DNA from: Beta vulgaris subsp. vulgaris
Lineage: Eukaryota; Streptophyta; Magnoliopsida; Caryophyllales; Amaranthaceae
NCBI RefSeq assembly: GCF_026745355.1
Contig: NC_079209.1
Location: forward strand, 52,064,828 to 52,128,827
DNA: 64,000 nt
Direction: 5' to 3'
Below the pieces are notes generated by a model that ran no database searches, had not been told where the DNA came from, and saw only the letters and a program-made list of their open reading frames with translations. This document shows positions 1-11,077 of this stretch, one piece after another (positions within the stretch are counted from its first letter, which is position 1; each line of letters starts with the position of its first letter). A program made the translations under genes and the position numbers.

Positions 1-291
1 AAGCGTACTTGTTTTTGCTTCACTAAACTTATTTTTTATGAACTTAACTTATTGTTTAGACATTTTTTTAAAATTAATTTATTTTTGCATGATTTAAGTT
101 ATTTTGGCTTAAACTTATTTTAAGGAGCTAAAAAGGACATCGCCTTAATTTTGCTACACTTAAGCTTACTTGCTGGAGTATAAATGTATAATATTAATGG
201 TCATAGTCACTGAAGGGTGATAGATTGTCAAACTCTCAATTGGTATGTAAAGCAGTTGTATTTTTTTTTTTTTTTTGGTACATGAATGAAG
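1..291. other. AT-rich spacer, no gene
   Basis: No open frame or gene signal recognised. The first 180 bases contain loosely repeated AACTTATTTT-like words and a poly-T run lies near 260-276. It probably belongs to old repeat DNA, but no element end can be defined. Confidence 0.4.
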
Positions 292-480
292 TTAGGACAC
301 CCTTCTTTCAAGGGAGAACCCTAACGAATCAAGCAGAACAATTTTTTGAAGATGGGGTTTAGTGGAAGGGTCGAAGTCAACTGTAGCAGCAGAACTGGTA
401 TACCTTTTTTTTGATAGGAGATCTGCTACTCGATTGGCTTCCCCGAAATATATGTGACGCAGTTGTATGAAATCAATTTT
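292..480 (-). pseudogene. RNase H domain fragment of a non-LTR retroelement
   Basis: Read on the minus strand, the last ~60 codons before the stop give a peptide with LRHIYFGEANRVADLLSKK, followed by DSLGFSLER near the end. This is the tail of the plant retroelement RNase H (RVT_3) family, where a conserved H-x-REAN-x-xAD-x-LA block precedes a short variable end. The upstream catalytic part (the DGS and E-A motifs) is absent; the frame runs on into unrelated AT-rich DNA that includes a Helitron-like element. The canonical REAN reads GEAN here. It is a dead fragment, not a gene; family assignment rests on this single conserved block. Confidence 0.5.
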
Positions 481-572
481 CCCATACAAAAGGAAAGGAA
501 AAAGAAAATACATGAATTGGCATTTACCTTTTTGATGCTCACTGATTAACAAATGTGTAAAACTGCTTATTA

Positions 573-832
573 TCTCTATTATCTCGATTATATAAGGCAA
601 CACATGGAGGACATCAAAAAATAGAAAATGAAATAAAAGAAAAAAAAAATAGAGAATAACTAACTCTTTCATTTGAATGAAAAAAGGGGGGGAAAGTAAG
701 ACATTTAAACTGAACATCAGTTTTTTGAGAAAACATAATATAAAAACAGTTTTTTTACCCAATTAATTTTATTTTTCTACTTCATTTGTTATCAGACGTT
801 ATCGGCTTATCGCACGCATTGCGTGCATGTAA
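573..832 (+). mobile_element. Non-autonomous Helitron-like element, 3' end incomplete
   Basis: The 5' end TCTCTATTATC...ATATAAGGC and the subterminal GGAGGACATC match the reverse complement of the element at 10173-10420 along most of its length, including CCCAATTAATTTTATTTTTC and the hairpin GCACGCATTGCGTGC at 812-826. The expected terminal GGCTAG is missing: the sequence breaks after GCATGTAA and the next Helitron 5' end starts immediately at 833. No coding capacity. Helitron assignment follows from TC 5' ends, a short hairpin before the 3' end, and CTAG-T junctions in the sister copies. Confidence 0.6.
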
Positions 833-1355
833 TCTCTATTATATAAGTCAAGGGAGGAAGTGTGGTATCCTCTTTTGAAGTGACTAAAATACCCTTAATG
901 ATCTAATTAATGGAATGAAAAAAATTACAAAAGCAAATCATTTAAAAATTCTCATTCCAACTTGCCATTTAAAACAAGTTTAAAATAGTATATGCATCAA
1001 ATACTTTAATCAAAAATTAAATGGACAAAATATATATACCTTATTAAAAAAGATGGCATACATAACGTGCACATGAAAAGTCTGAACATTCACTACCTTT
1101 GATACTCTTTAATTCAGTTAAACCAACTCATTATTTTTGTTCTTTCTGTTCAATATTCATTCACAAAAAATTAATATTAACAATCACTCACAACCCTTTT
1201 TATTTTTTTTACATTAGCGAATTAATATATCTAAATTCACTTAACTGTTGAATTTTTCACATTTAAGTTTAATCATAAATAAAGTACGAATGGAGTATCT
1301 AATAGAATAACAAATTTTGAAATTAACGCACGCATCACGTGCATATGAAGGCTAG
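833..1355 (+). mobile_element. Non-autonomous Helitron-like element
   Basis: It starts TCTCTATTATATAAG after an A and ends CTAG (1352-1355) before a T, which is the A/T insertion signature of Helitrons. A hairpin GCACG-CATCA-CGTGC lies at 1328-1342, ten bases before the CTAG. The 5' subterminal region has GTGGTATCCTCTTTTGAAG, the word shared by the sister copies at 11078 and 32712. No Rep/helicase coding sequence. It directly follows the preceding element with no spacer. Confidence 0.65.
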
Positions 1356-2053
1356 TACTAGTATAAGTGAAGGAAGGAGAAAGATAGTAACTCCTTGCAA
1401 AAAGTCTTATATACCCTTAATGAATTTATATTGCTATATATATTAAATAATATTTTCTTCATCCTACTTGCCATATATATTAAACAAGTTAACAATAGAA
1501 TTGAATTTGAAATTTCAATTAAATATTTAATTAAAAACAATGATATTCTCTTCTTACATATGTGTGAAAGCATTTGATTAAAAATTAAATTTAAAATGAT
1601 TGACACAATAAGAATAAAAATTAAAAACTTGAATTTCATATAACTTGATTGACACAATAAGAATAAAAATTAAAAACTTGAATTTTATATTAGTAATTAT
1701 ACTAATAATATTTTAAAACCTAAATGTTGATTATTTTTTGGTAATCTTTATTATATAAATAAGATTCTTCCACTTTATTATATTAATATTCAACGATTAA
1801 ACCTGATACACAAATTCTTCCACCTTATTTGAGCACAAGTTTTCTTCTGCTTTATGTATGTCCTTATCTCAATACTATATTTGAATAAGGGTAAACAAAT
1901 AATCGAAAAAAACCAACAAAACATTAATTTAAGAAAATATATTTAAAATTATTATAAATGTTTGTTCAAATCAATTTTTTTGTAACACTGACGAATAACT
2001 AATTAAGAAAAACGTTAATATGACATGCACGCATAACGTGTAAAAAATACTAG
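1356..2053 (+). mobile_element. Helitron-like 3' portion, 5' end unresolved
   Basis: The right end has the hairpin CACG-CATAA-CGTG (2027-2040) followed by TAAAAAATACTAG and a T, as in the copy ending at 12030. The left side (TATAAGTGAAGGAAGGAG near 1362) looks like a Helitron 5' end missing its first bases. A 33-base direct repeat, GATTGACACAATAAGAATAA and onward, occurs at about 1599 and 1648. No coding sequence. Boundaries on the left are a guess. Confidence 0.5.
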
Positions 2054-2559
2054 TGTTGCTATAAAAGAGTTTGCTTCCTACCATGGAAGCTAAACCAGCA
2101 ATAGAACAGAGAACTTTTCAGCACTTCAGAAAAGATAAACTCCTCAGTCCTCAAATTTTGTCATACGGTACAAGAAAAGATAGCATGTTTAGGCTTCAGA
2201 TAGTCGCCTGACCCAGTTAGACTACTAACTTTTGATGTGTCGTACAAAAGTTTCAAGTATTTTTTGTATAACCGATCGTGTTCCATTCAAGGTAGATCAT
2301 CTGATACAAGAATTTTCGTACAAAGCCTTATTATATATGACTGTCATTATGTCATATCAGCATAAGCTGCACAACTCAGTAGTTGATCAAGCGAAAAGTG
2401 GCTCGCTTGAGTACAATGCACAACACAAAGACTTGAAAACCTTTCTTGTTCGATTCAAGCAAGTTACCATATGATCATAGTACTTCCATTTGCAAATCTA
2501 ACAAGGTATCTTCAAAATCTTTGAAATAAATGATGAATTGCAAGTTCCCACATACTTTA

Positions 2560-2905
2560 ACGGCCCGTTTGGTAGTTGGTCATAAATGGTGGTAATGGGA
2601 ATGAATTTGTGTGTAAATTTGTGAAAAATATCATTGTTCATTTCCATGGTAATGCTAATTTATTCTAAAGTGTCCACTTTCCTTCTTGAATTTTCATTCC
2701 CATCCAATACCACCTTGTAGGTGGTAATGAGTGGTAATGAAAATTACTTCCCTTGGAGACAGAAACACAAGTTTATGGGTGAGATTGTTTTCCCATGGAG
2801 AAAAAAAGCCTCCCCATGGAGATTTTAAGGGTGTTTTGCTAATAAAATTACACTTAAAATTCATTTCCATTATCGCAATTTATTAACGACTACCAAACTT
2901 GCCGT
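2560..2905. mobile_element. MITE with GTTTGGTAGT terminal inverted repeats
   Basis: The left end reads ACGGCCCGTTTGGTAGTTGG and the reverse complement of the right end ACGGCAAGTTTGGTAGTCG, an imperfect ~18-bp terminal inverted repeat. The interior carries GGTGGTAATGGGAATGAAT and matching inverted stretches, so much of the 346 bp can fold. A related, truncated copy lies at 41179-41345. No convincing target duplication was found (flanks TTA and GAG), so the superfamily is undetermined; Tourist-like or hAT-like are both possible. No coding capacity. Confidence 0.6.
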
Positions 2906-3616
2906 GAGTGGTAATATACAATGACGACCACTAGAATAAAATTCCTGAGGGTAGGAACACTAAGGAATCATAAAATTATTGGTTGTGAATTTTGCATACT
3001 GTTACTCGTTAGTACTGACAATTTTAAGTCCAAGCTTAGCAAATACAAGAATATCATGCTCAAACTTCAAAGCAGGAGCAAAATGACAGAAAATAGAGGG
3101 AAGAAGAAGAAATTAACTAATCAAAAATAGATAATATTTTCTGTTTCTTAGGTAGTTGGGCCTGAAATTCTAGCTTCTAACAATATTTTCTGTTTCTTTA
3201 GTAGTTGGGCCAGACCAAATGGGCCTTGAGCCGGCCCAGTTGAGTTGTTCTCAGCCTGACCTGACACGTTTAACATTGACCTGGCCTGATGAACAGGCCT
3301 TCTACAGTTTTGGCCTTGTGGGCCCTGGACTTGAACTTGATATCCCTTTATTCGTTTTCTTAGGTTACCTAAATTTTCCTTTTGTGTGGACCAGGAGATA
3401 GCTATACTTCTATCTCATACTGCCAGTTTTCAGGATTTACATCATATTTCAACTGCATTACATCAGAAGAAAAGCTCATGCATGTCATATACTCATCTTT
3501 TCATCTAATAGCTGGTGATAATATAGCTCAGCCCTCAGGAGTTGAGCTATGTATCATCTTTCCCACCTAAATTCATCTAACTTATCTATTCTTATAAATT
3601 ATAATCATCATCTTAC

Positions 3617-3625
3617 CTATAAATA
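3617..3625 (+). promoter_or_regulatory. TATA box of the PELPK gene
   Basis: CTATAAATA lies about 100 bases before the chosen ATG, which leaves a leader of roughly 70 bases if transcription starts ~30 bases downstream near 3650. The stretch just upstream (3131-3215) holds two copies of an ATATTTTCTGTTTCTT...TAGTTGGGCC word. Position and sequence fit a plant core promoter; the start site is inferred. Confidence 0.6.
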
Positions 3626-3724
3626 CCCATAAATGCACAAAGTACATCATATCCTAAGCTAACACAAAAGTACCTCTTCAACACCAAGTTGCACTCCTCA
3701 TTCTATTCTCGTTTGCTCTCAACC

Positions 3725-4456
3725 ATGGGATCTCGCTTGTTTCTTTGTGGTCTTATGCTCGTTGCTTGTGCAATGAGTACCATGCCAATGCCAGTCGCAG
3801 CTCGCCGCCTTTTAGAAGCTTCCTTGCCAGAACATCCAAAGCTAGAGGTGCCTAAACCAGAAGTGCCTGAACTTCCAAAGCCTACCTTTCCTGAACTTCC
3901 TAAACCTACAATGCCCGAACTCCCAAAACCTGTCCTGCCAGAGTTGCCTAAGCCCACCTTTCCTGAACTTCCTAAACCTACAATGCCCGAACTCCCAAAA
4001 CCTGTCCTGCCAGAGTTGCCTAAGCCCACCTTGCCTGAACTTCCAAAACCCACAGTGCACGAAGTACCTAAGCCAACACTGCCAGACATATCAGAGCCGA
4101 AATTACCAAAGGAGCCCAAGCCAACCGAGCATGAATCGCCCAAGCCTACATTGCCAGAGTTGCCTAAACTTACTATGCCTGAGTTGCCCAAGGCTACATT
4201 GCCCGAGTTGCCAAAGCCCACAATGCCTGAGTTGCCCAAGCTCACTACGCCCGAGCTGCCAAAGGCCATAATACCTGAGCTGCCAAAGCCCACAATGCCC
4301 GAGTTTCCCAAGCTGACTATGCCTGAGCTACCTAAGCTCACAATGCCTGAGATGCCAAAACCCACAATGCCTGAAATACCCAAACTTACTATGCCTGAGT
4401 TGCCGAAACCCACAATGCCTGAACTCCCTAAGTTTGACATCCCAGGCAAACCTTGA
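3725..4456 (+). CDS. PELPK1: Secreted PELPK-repeat proline-rich protein
   Basis: Single-exon gene, 243 codons. Residues 1-~27 form a signal peptide (MGSRLFLCGLMLVACAM, then a small-residue cleavage region before AARRLLEA), so the product should go to the cell wall. The rest is about 24 octad units of the type T-M-P-E-L-P-K-P, the PELPK motif that defines Arabidopsis PELPK1 (At5g09530, recalled), a wall protein linked to seedling growth. Variants include PEFPK, PEMPK and PEIPK; a degenerate middle block (HEVPKP, PDISEP, KEPKP, HESPKP) divides the array. A 72-bp segment is repeated back to back at 3884-3955 and 3956-4027, evidence of recent slippage. The start at 3725 is the first ATG; the frame is open a little further upstream without ATG. 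No catalytic domain. The family identity is secure, the exact function is inferred from Arabidopsis. Confidence 0.9.
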   Translation: MGSRLFLCGLMLVACAMSTMPMPVAARRLLEASLPEHPKLEVPKPEVPELPKPTFPELPKPTMPELPKPVLPELPKPTFPELPKPTMPELPKPVLPELPKPTLPELPKPTVHEVPKPTLPDISEPKLPKEPKPTEHESPKPTLPELPKLTMPELPKATLPELPKPTMPELPKLTTPELPKAIIPELPKPTMPEFPKLTMPELPKLTMPEMPKPTMPEIPKLTMPELPKPTMPELPKFDIPGKP

Positions 4457-6239
4457 AGGATACAATATTTTGTATTTCTTGAGACTACATGAATGTACTG
4501 AATAATGATGTATACATGATTTATAATTTTATCTCTATTGTTTTTTTTCTTTACTAGGGGAAGGTTTAAAACTTTAAAAAATTGTATTGTGTATGTATTT
4601 CTTTAAAATCTTGTGTCTAATATTTAATCCTTTAGTATTACTATTGCTATTATTATTTGTAACACATGATGTCTCCATATTTTAGCACTCCATGATAAAA
4701 TATATTCCACATCTCCATCTACTTCACTTGTCTACAAAGAATAAAGAAGATGAACCTTTACAAGCATATCTAAACCCTTTTTCTAAGCTGATTCTGTTAA
4801 ACACATTTTGTAGAATCGTTTTTTCTTTCTAAATTGTCTTTAATCAATCATCTGAAAGTATTTCAAAATACCTCCCGTGTCCAAGCTAGGAAATCGAAAA
4901 AAATTATGATTAAAGATCACATAAATAGCAATTTAGCAAATAGACATCCTAGCCAGAAAATGTTGCCTCCCATAGATTTGTTGCGATTAGCTCAACAACA
5001 AAGAGGTCGGTCCACATGGCCAAGAGATTGGTTGCTTTTGCTGACATGTCACAAGTTGGGCCTAGCACCAATGTGTAGCGTGTGCCACCTATGAGTTACT
5101 ATACGATCCATGCATAAGTTTGGTAGATATGCGTGATCCCGTCTCTTGCCCTAATTCTAGTTTTTTGTCTATAAATACTCCATTTTTCTTAATTATGAAA
5201 CTAACTTACAAACACCTCTCTAAAAACTCTCTAAGGCAACAATTTTGTTCCCAAAATTCTCTCATATTCTATACACATCCTTACAAATCAAACACTTTAA
5301 CCTCATTCGAGAATAGCATATATACCTACACTATTACTATTACTATTACTATAAGTTAGATCTTATACCCATATGTATATCCTGCTTCAAGAGATAAAAC
5401 AATTCAAAGTAAGAAAACATAGTTCTAAATAGAAAGTATATTTCATCTTCATTCGTAAAAGAACACGCAATTCATGATAAATATAAAAAAAAAATTATAA
5501 TCAATTTAAAGAAGATAGCAGTATGATAAAAAGAACAAGCAGGTGTAAGAATAATATTAACCTGGAGCATGCTGCTTTTGAGTGTAGTATCTAGCCTCTA
5601 GGCACTAAGTTGATTTATTTAGATTATATAGTGTGTTCTCTCCTAATAATGGCTTGGCAATAAGAGCTAAGTTCATCATCCAAATATATATGTATTCTAC
5701 TATCATCTATAACATGAGGTAGTAAGCCAAGCATTCATCTTTAAGCTCTGTCAAACCAAGCCTTCAAGGAGCAACAAGCCTAGCATTCATCTTTAACCTT
5801 GTGATCTTGCCACAACAACGCCATGAGGCAGTAAAAGAGACACTATAGTCTATACACATAACATGACGAGAATCCTTTTTGCATCAAGAAAGTCATCTTT
5901 CGACTGTATTACTGATTTTCATAAAGAGATTACCCAGTCTTTTGGAGGGAGACGTGTGATTGGGACACATGGCCAAGGACACTTTCCTTCATTTTACTTG
6001 TATATACAAGAAAGTATTAATTTACTCATTGGTGCAAAAAATGTCAATGGCCATTTGGAGGGTCCATATGCAAAATGTAATAGCAGGCAAGTATGCAGTA
6101 GGAACAATGGCCAGAAACCCATGTCAGATATGACCAAGTCATATACATGACCTAAAAAGCCTGAATATCTCAATCTAAGTTCAAATTTACTTCACAAAAC
6201 TTGTTGATTTATTTCTCATCAGTTCAATTTAACTACATC
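4457..6239. other. Intergenic region, no gene recognised
   Basis: Starts with the 3' UTR of the PELPK gene. A CTATAAATACTCC TATA-like word lies at 5169-5181, followed by a TTACTATTACTATTACTA simple repeat near 5331-5351, but no recognisable coding sequence follows it, so it may be a relic LTR or promoter. A GCCTAGCATTCATCTTTAA word occurs twice near 5730 and 5780. Open frames of 79-95 codons here match nothing known. Confidence 0.4.
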
Positions 6240-9200
6240 CAGACATTTTCCTTACTCCTTGATCAACCATAGTTTTCCTCACCATCACTGGTTTTTTCAC
6301 TACGCACCTTGCCATTGCACTCATCTAGATATGTTCTTAGTAAACATTTTAATCATATCATGGAAAGCAGGCTGAGGAGGCAAAGTAACTGGGTTAATTT
6401 TAGTTCTCCAGAATACATTTTCACAAAGCTCTGTCCACTGTATTCTTTCGGCTGGGTCTTTCAGCAACAGAGAATTCAGCAGCTTGACAAAAGGGTCACT
6501 GGGGTTACCTGGAAGAGGTGGAGTTGGATCTGCGAGTACAGATTCTGCTAGCTGACTCAATTCTCTTCCTGCAAAAGGAGGCCTCCCTGTATAGCATTCA
6601 TATAAGACACAGCCAAGTGCCCAAAGGTCCGATGCATAAGAGTGCACGCCCCCATCTTGGAAAAGCTCTGGGGCCATGTAACAAGGTGTTCCAAGCTGCT
6701 CTTGTGGAAGCTAAACAAAAGCATGATAAGTAAACAAAACGTAACAAATTAATATATGAAGTGCACTATCACACATGCCAACCCTTCAAGCAAAAGCAGA
6801 AAACGCACAATGGATAAAGGAGTTTTTGATACATCAGCCGACGTTCTAGCCAATCCAAAATCACAGAGCTATATGACACACAGAAATGGAACAGGAGATT
6901 AGTATCATACCAATAACCACACTAAAATGGTTTGTATTCCAGAATCTGCGGGTGCCTTAGCATGTCCGTTCTCATCCAAAAGAATGTTGGATGGATTTAA
7001 GTCGCAGTAAATAATTCCTTGGGAATGTAAGAACATGTAGCAACCATATTGAAAAGTCAATCCAAATAACTACTTCTCCTTAGAAGAGAAAATAGGAAGT
7101 ACCAGAGCAAATATATAAGTATACAGCGTCTCTTACAGCAAAGCTTTGATGAGGTCACAGGCTAGATAGTGTATGGAGTCTTCTGGAAGATACTCATCCT
7201 GAAACGGTGAAACTCTTGACATCAGATCAACCGGGATGTATCAAAACGAATTGAATAGCATATAATTCCTCAAATTGATGCATGTGTAAAAGAAACATCA
7301 AGCACATTTCTTAGATAGAGTATTTCGGTTAAAAGGAATTGAACTTTTTTTTTTGTGATAAGGAAAAATGCATTGAACATTACGTTTCATTGAAGTTGCA
7401 GTTAAAAACTTATTTCCCTAAAACCTTTGCCAAGTGACATATATTAGCAAAATCTTCTTGTGGAGTCAAACAGTATAGACTATAGATTACACTACCATTC
7501 TCAGTCTCTCAATGTTCCAACAGCCCTGAAACCAGAATTTGTCTTCTACCACAACATTTTCATACAATAAGGGAAACGATGTCAAAGAAATAAGATAAAT
7601 TCTTCACACTCTCTCAGAATAGCATTATCACACCACCCATCTGTCCGCAGCAGATGTCTGAGTACTATCATCATATTGTAACCATATGTAACAGTGTAAG
7701 CTATATCTTTTGTTTTCAATGAAAAGTTATTACATTTGAGCCTAAGCATGGAGAAAGGGGACACACTTGCTTGGACTAAATTGCTCCTAATTTAGGGGCC
7801 TCAAAAACCCCCTCAGCAGGTGGCATGAACCTAGTTGAGTCCACTGCTCAGCCACAAGTAAGCAAGTAGATAGCAGAAATAGCAAGGGAGAAGAGAAAAA
7901 AAAAGCAGCAGAGGAAATATGGAGGGATATGATGTTATTCCTTTCATCAGGGTAACAAAGAGGACAATACAATTTACCCACTTTCGTGAGGTGCGTTCTT
8001 TCCAAGGTAACATACTTTTTACAATTTTCTGGATATAATTCCCCTCCTCTTATTGCTCTATTCATTACGTTCTCACTCAATTGCTTGATCCCCAATTAAA
8101 TTACCCTTGCCTATCACTCTCGCTAAGTAACTTCATATGCAATGACACTTGTGCCCTTCCTTCTTTGTATACATGAGCAGAACAGGAGGGCTGGTTTCAT
8201 TCTTAGCAGTAGCAAGACAATGAATATTAACCAGAACAGATGATAATAAAATAGGCCTTCCTAATGGATTTTATTTTCAAATGTCTCAAAATTATCTGAA
8301 CTCAAAGCCAAAACTTCACACTGAATAACTAAAGCCACCTAGAAGATCATCACAGATTCACATCTTGGATATATACTAGAGGACCCCTTTTGAGCAACTT
8401 GACAAAGAAAGCAGATTGGAATACCAAGGTCCTACAAACCTATATGCAATACTTGAGTAACTAGACATTTTGAGATGGTGAATATAACATATCAAGCTTC
8501 AGGGGTAAACTAACTTCACCACAGCTTCAACAATCAAAAGATTTATCACAATACACAAACTTTACTGCTGCTTCACAATCATCCTTGTTACACATTGCAA
8601 ATCCAATAATGCAAAATTGACTATTATCAAATTTACCAAGATTACATATGTTTCTGTAAGTTTTATGCATGGCTTCGCAATTATTTAACCTATTTGTAAA
8701 CTAAGCAGCGTCAACTTCTTAGAGATTTATAAATTTATCAAGGTCTGATAGTTTAAATATGTAAGTAAAACGAACCTGTTTCAGTAAGCTTCTAAGGTCT
8801 CCTCCAACACAATATTCCAATACCAACCATAAGTGAGCAGAAGTTTCATACATGTTTACAGTATGCAAAAGTAATTAGTTACAGAGATCACGCTTTTTGA
8901 TTTCTTAATTTGTTAGGGCAAGTGAAGCACATAAGAGATGTACTCAAATTGGTCATAATTTATACACTATACAGTAAAAAAATTGTAGGGTTGTATAGCA
9001 ATTACCATGAATAAAATTTTGGCACATTTGGGTGATCTAGAGAATGAAGGATCCTGACCTGCAATAGCCATGAAAAAGTATATTCACATAGCACAAATAA
9101 TTGTTGTTAAAAGAAATATTAACACGAATGATGGATGATAAAAATTACATGCAAATATGCAACATTTGACTTGGTGTCAAAACTCATATTTAGCAACATA

Positions 9201-9957
9201 TTCATCACCAAAAATTCTACTGATTACTATCCTGGATTCGTTCGAAGAAATATTTTCATAAAACTTATCATTCTATCGTTTTTACAATGACATAATGGCA
9301 CTCTGAATGACCATGATGACGTTAAAATAGAGTGAGTAGCAATGTCACACCAAATCCACAAAATTTGTTTTCCGTCTACAAATTGTCATGTTACTCGCCC
9401 TTATATGATCAGTAATTCATACCAATTTCGATTGTTATTCGTCTCCCGTCTGGCTACAATGATATCAGGTGTTCTTTGTTTCGGCAGATCAGTGTATAAA
9501 AGAAAGTAAAAACCTAAAAATTACACACTACTTTGACACTGAACTTTTATACTTAAGAAAATAAATAAAAATAACAGCAATAATTCATACACAATTTACA
9601 TGCAAAAACCTAAAGATCAACAGCGCAAACTTACTTGTTGAAGAACCTTGCTCTTTTGGGATTTATCAACACTCTTAATAGCAAAATACTCAATTGTCTT
9701 CTTCTCTTCCTTTATAAACGGTCTGCACAAATTCAAATTCAATAATCGAATCAAAATTATCGGAAATTTAAAGCAGTATAAATTCCGCGATTGAATTTAC
9801 ACAAGAGATAGAGTTAACATTTCTACTTTCTGCTTGTCAATTTTAATAGAAATTTACACTAAAAACGAAATGAAATTGAATTGGGGGAAAAATTTAAAAT
9901 AGATTGTACCGAGTAATTTCCATGGCCGATAGCTTCATGAACGTGGTAATTATTCAT
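6240..9957 (-). pseudogene. RUK: RUNKEL-type protein kinase, 5' part only, inactivated
   Basis: Homologous exons on the minus strand give, in order: MNNYHVHEAIGHGNYS (9910-9957), TVYKG...YFAIKSVDKS (9635-9722), VRILHSLDHPNVPKFYS (9006-9058), YETSAHLWLVLEYCVGGDL (8776-8851), DEYLPEDSIHYLACDL (~7140-7199), FLHSQGIIYCDLNPSNILL (~6950-7032), LCDFGLARTSADVSK (~6800-6870) and GTPCYMAPELFQDGGVHSY to the end of the kinase domain. This matches Arabidopsis RUNKEL (At5g18700, recalled), a microtubule-associated kinase of over 1300 residues with C-terminal HEAT-like repeats needed for phragmoplast function. Damage seen: the second exon is 88 instead of 87 bases, which gives an in-frame TGA; the acceptors before YETS and FLHS read AT where AG is expected; the donor after GHAK reads GC; the catalytic loop has CDLNP for CDLKP; a frame slip after FTKN gives a TGA at 6321-6323, while homology (YLDECNGK) continues in another frame. 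The entire HEAT half is missing. Introns are retained, so it arose by DNA duplication, not retroposition. Confidence 0.85.
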
Positions 9958-10172
9958 GGTGTCTAGGGTTTCGAGAGCTCTCTTCATTTGATCGAAGATT
10001 TGAGAAAGAGATATGTAATGCTGTTGGCGGGAACAAATTTTATATTGTTATTTTGAATAGCTGAATAGGAAATGAGAACCTTTGTTTCTTTTCCAAAAAA
10101 CTCTCACCATGGAGCTCAAATGCTCAATTATGCATGGCTGACTTGTCTTTAATTGGTTCTAACTATCAGACA

Positions 10173-10420
10173 CTAGCCTTACATGCACGCAATGCGTGCG
10201 ATAGCGTGTGATAGCATATGAAGTAAAAAATGAAATTAATTGGGTAGAAAAACTGTCTTTACATTTTTTTTAGAAAAAAACGGATGGTTAGTTTAAATGT
10301 CCTATTTTTCCCCCTTTTTTCATTCAAAATAAAACAGTTAGTTATCTCCCTATTTTTTTTTTCTTTTATTCCTTTTTCTATTTTTTGGTGTCCCCCATAT
10401 GTTGCCTTATATAATAGAGA
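10173..10420 (-). mobile_element. Non-autonomous Helitron-like element, 248 bp, complete
   Basis: Read on the minus strand it starts TCTCTATTATATAAGGCAAC after an A and ends GCATGTAAGGCTAG before a T. The hairpin GCACGCATTGCGTGC lies 9 bases before the CTAG. It is the clean sister copy of 573-832. The interior has poly-A and poly-T tracts and no coding sequence. It sits just upstream of the RUNKEL pseudogene start. Confidence 0.75.
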
Positions 10421-11077
10421 TTAGTATTCCACTAGCCGTCTCTACTATTGCATAACCTATTTTTGTGTATCGCAGTAAAAGCAAGACGTGTAGGCGGATC
10501 GACTTATCAAGTTCCCATTGAAATAGGATCCACATAAAGAAAAGCGCTTGCCATGTGGGTCTATCAAGTGACTCAATATGCTATTGAAGTCACGTGACTT
10601 CTAAATCTCCCCAACCCCCACCCATAAACTTTTAACACAAAAGCTTCTCCCGAAGTAAAGCTATCTTTAGAGAACTATGTAACTTCAATATCTAATGACA
10701 ACTCCTGTCGAGCCAAATCTATCTATATGAGAACTGGTGAGAATTTGTTTGATAGTTTTTGGGTGGATAAGAGTTGATTCATGGGACATTTAAGACTTTT
10801 GTCGAAGCATCAATTATGCTGCGAGGATTTTTTTTTACTTTTGTAGGAGTCTGGGTCTTGTTTATAAAATAATTCATTGTAGATTTTATAGGCGTTGATG
10901 AAAACAACAATTGGAGAAAATGGAGTTTTTTGTATGAAAATTTGTAGGTTTCCAAATAATCAAAAGGAGATTAACGATTTTACTAAGCTGGCGTTATCAT
11001 ACATATAAGATCATTTTAATAAATGATTTAGTGTTTAAACTTAGGAATCTTTCATCGCCACTAGCAAAGTTTCTTCA
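10421..11077. other. Spacer, no gene
   Basis: No open frame, RNA gene or element ends recognised. Composition is mixed and the sequence appears unique by eye. Confidence 0.4.

Noticed and set aside
3842..4060. Second antisense frame in the PELPK gene
   Set aside because: Same repeat artefact as the longer antisense frame.
3703..4449. Long minus-strand open frame (248 codons) opposite the PELPK gene
   Set aside because: It is a by-product of the 24-base repeat; codons are Gly/Ser/Ile monotony with no signal peptide or promoter, while the plus strand has both.
5863..6150. 95-codon plus-strand frame before the RUNKEL pseudogene
   Set aside because: No recognisable domain, no promoter or codon bias, and low-complexity surroundings.
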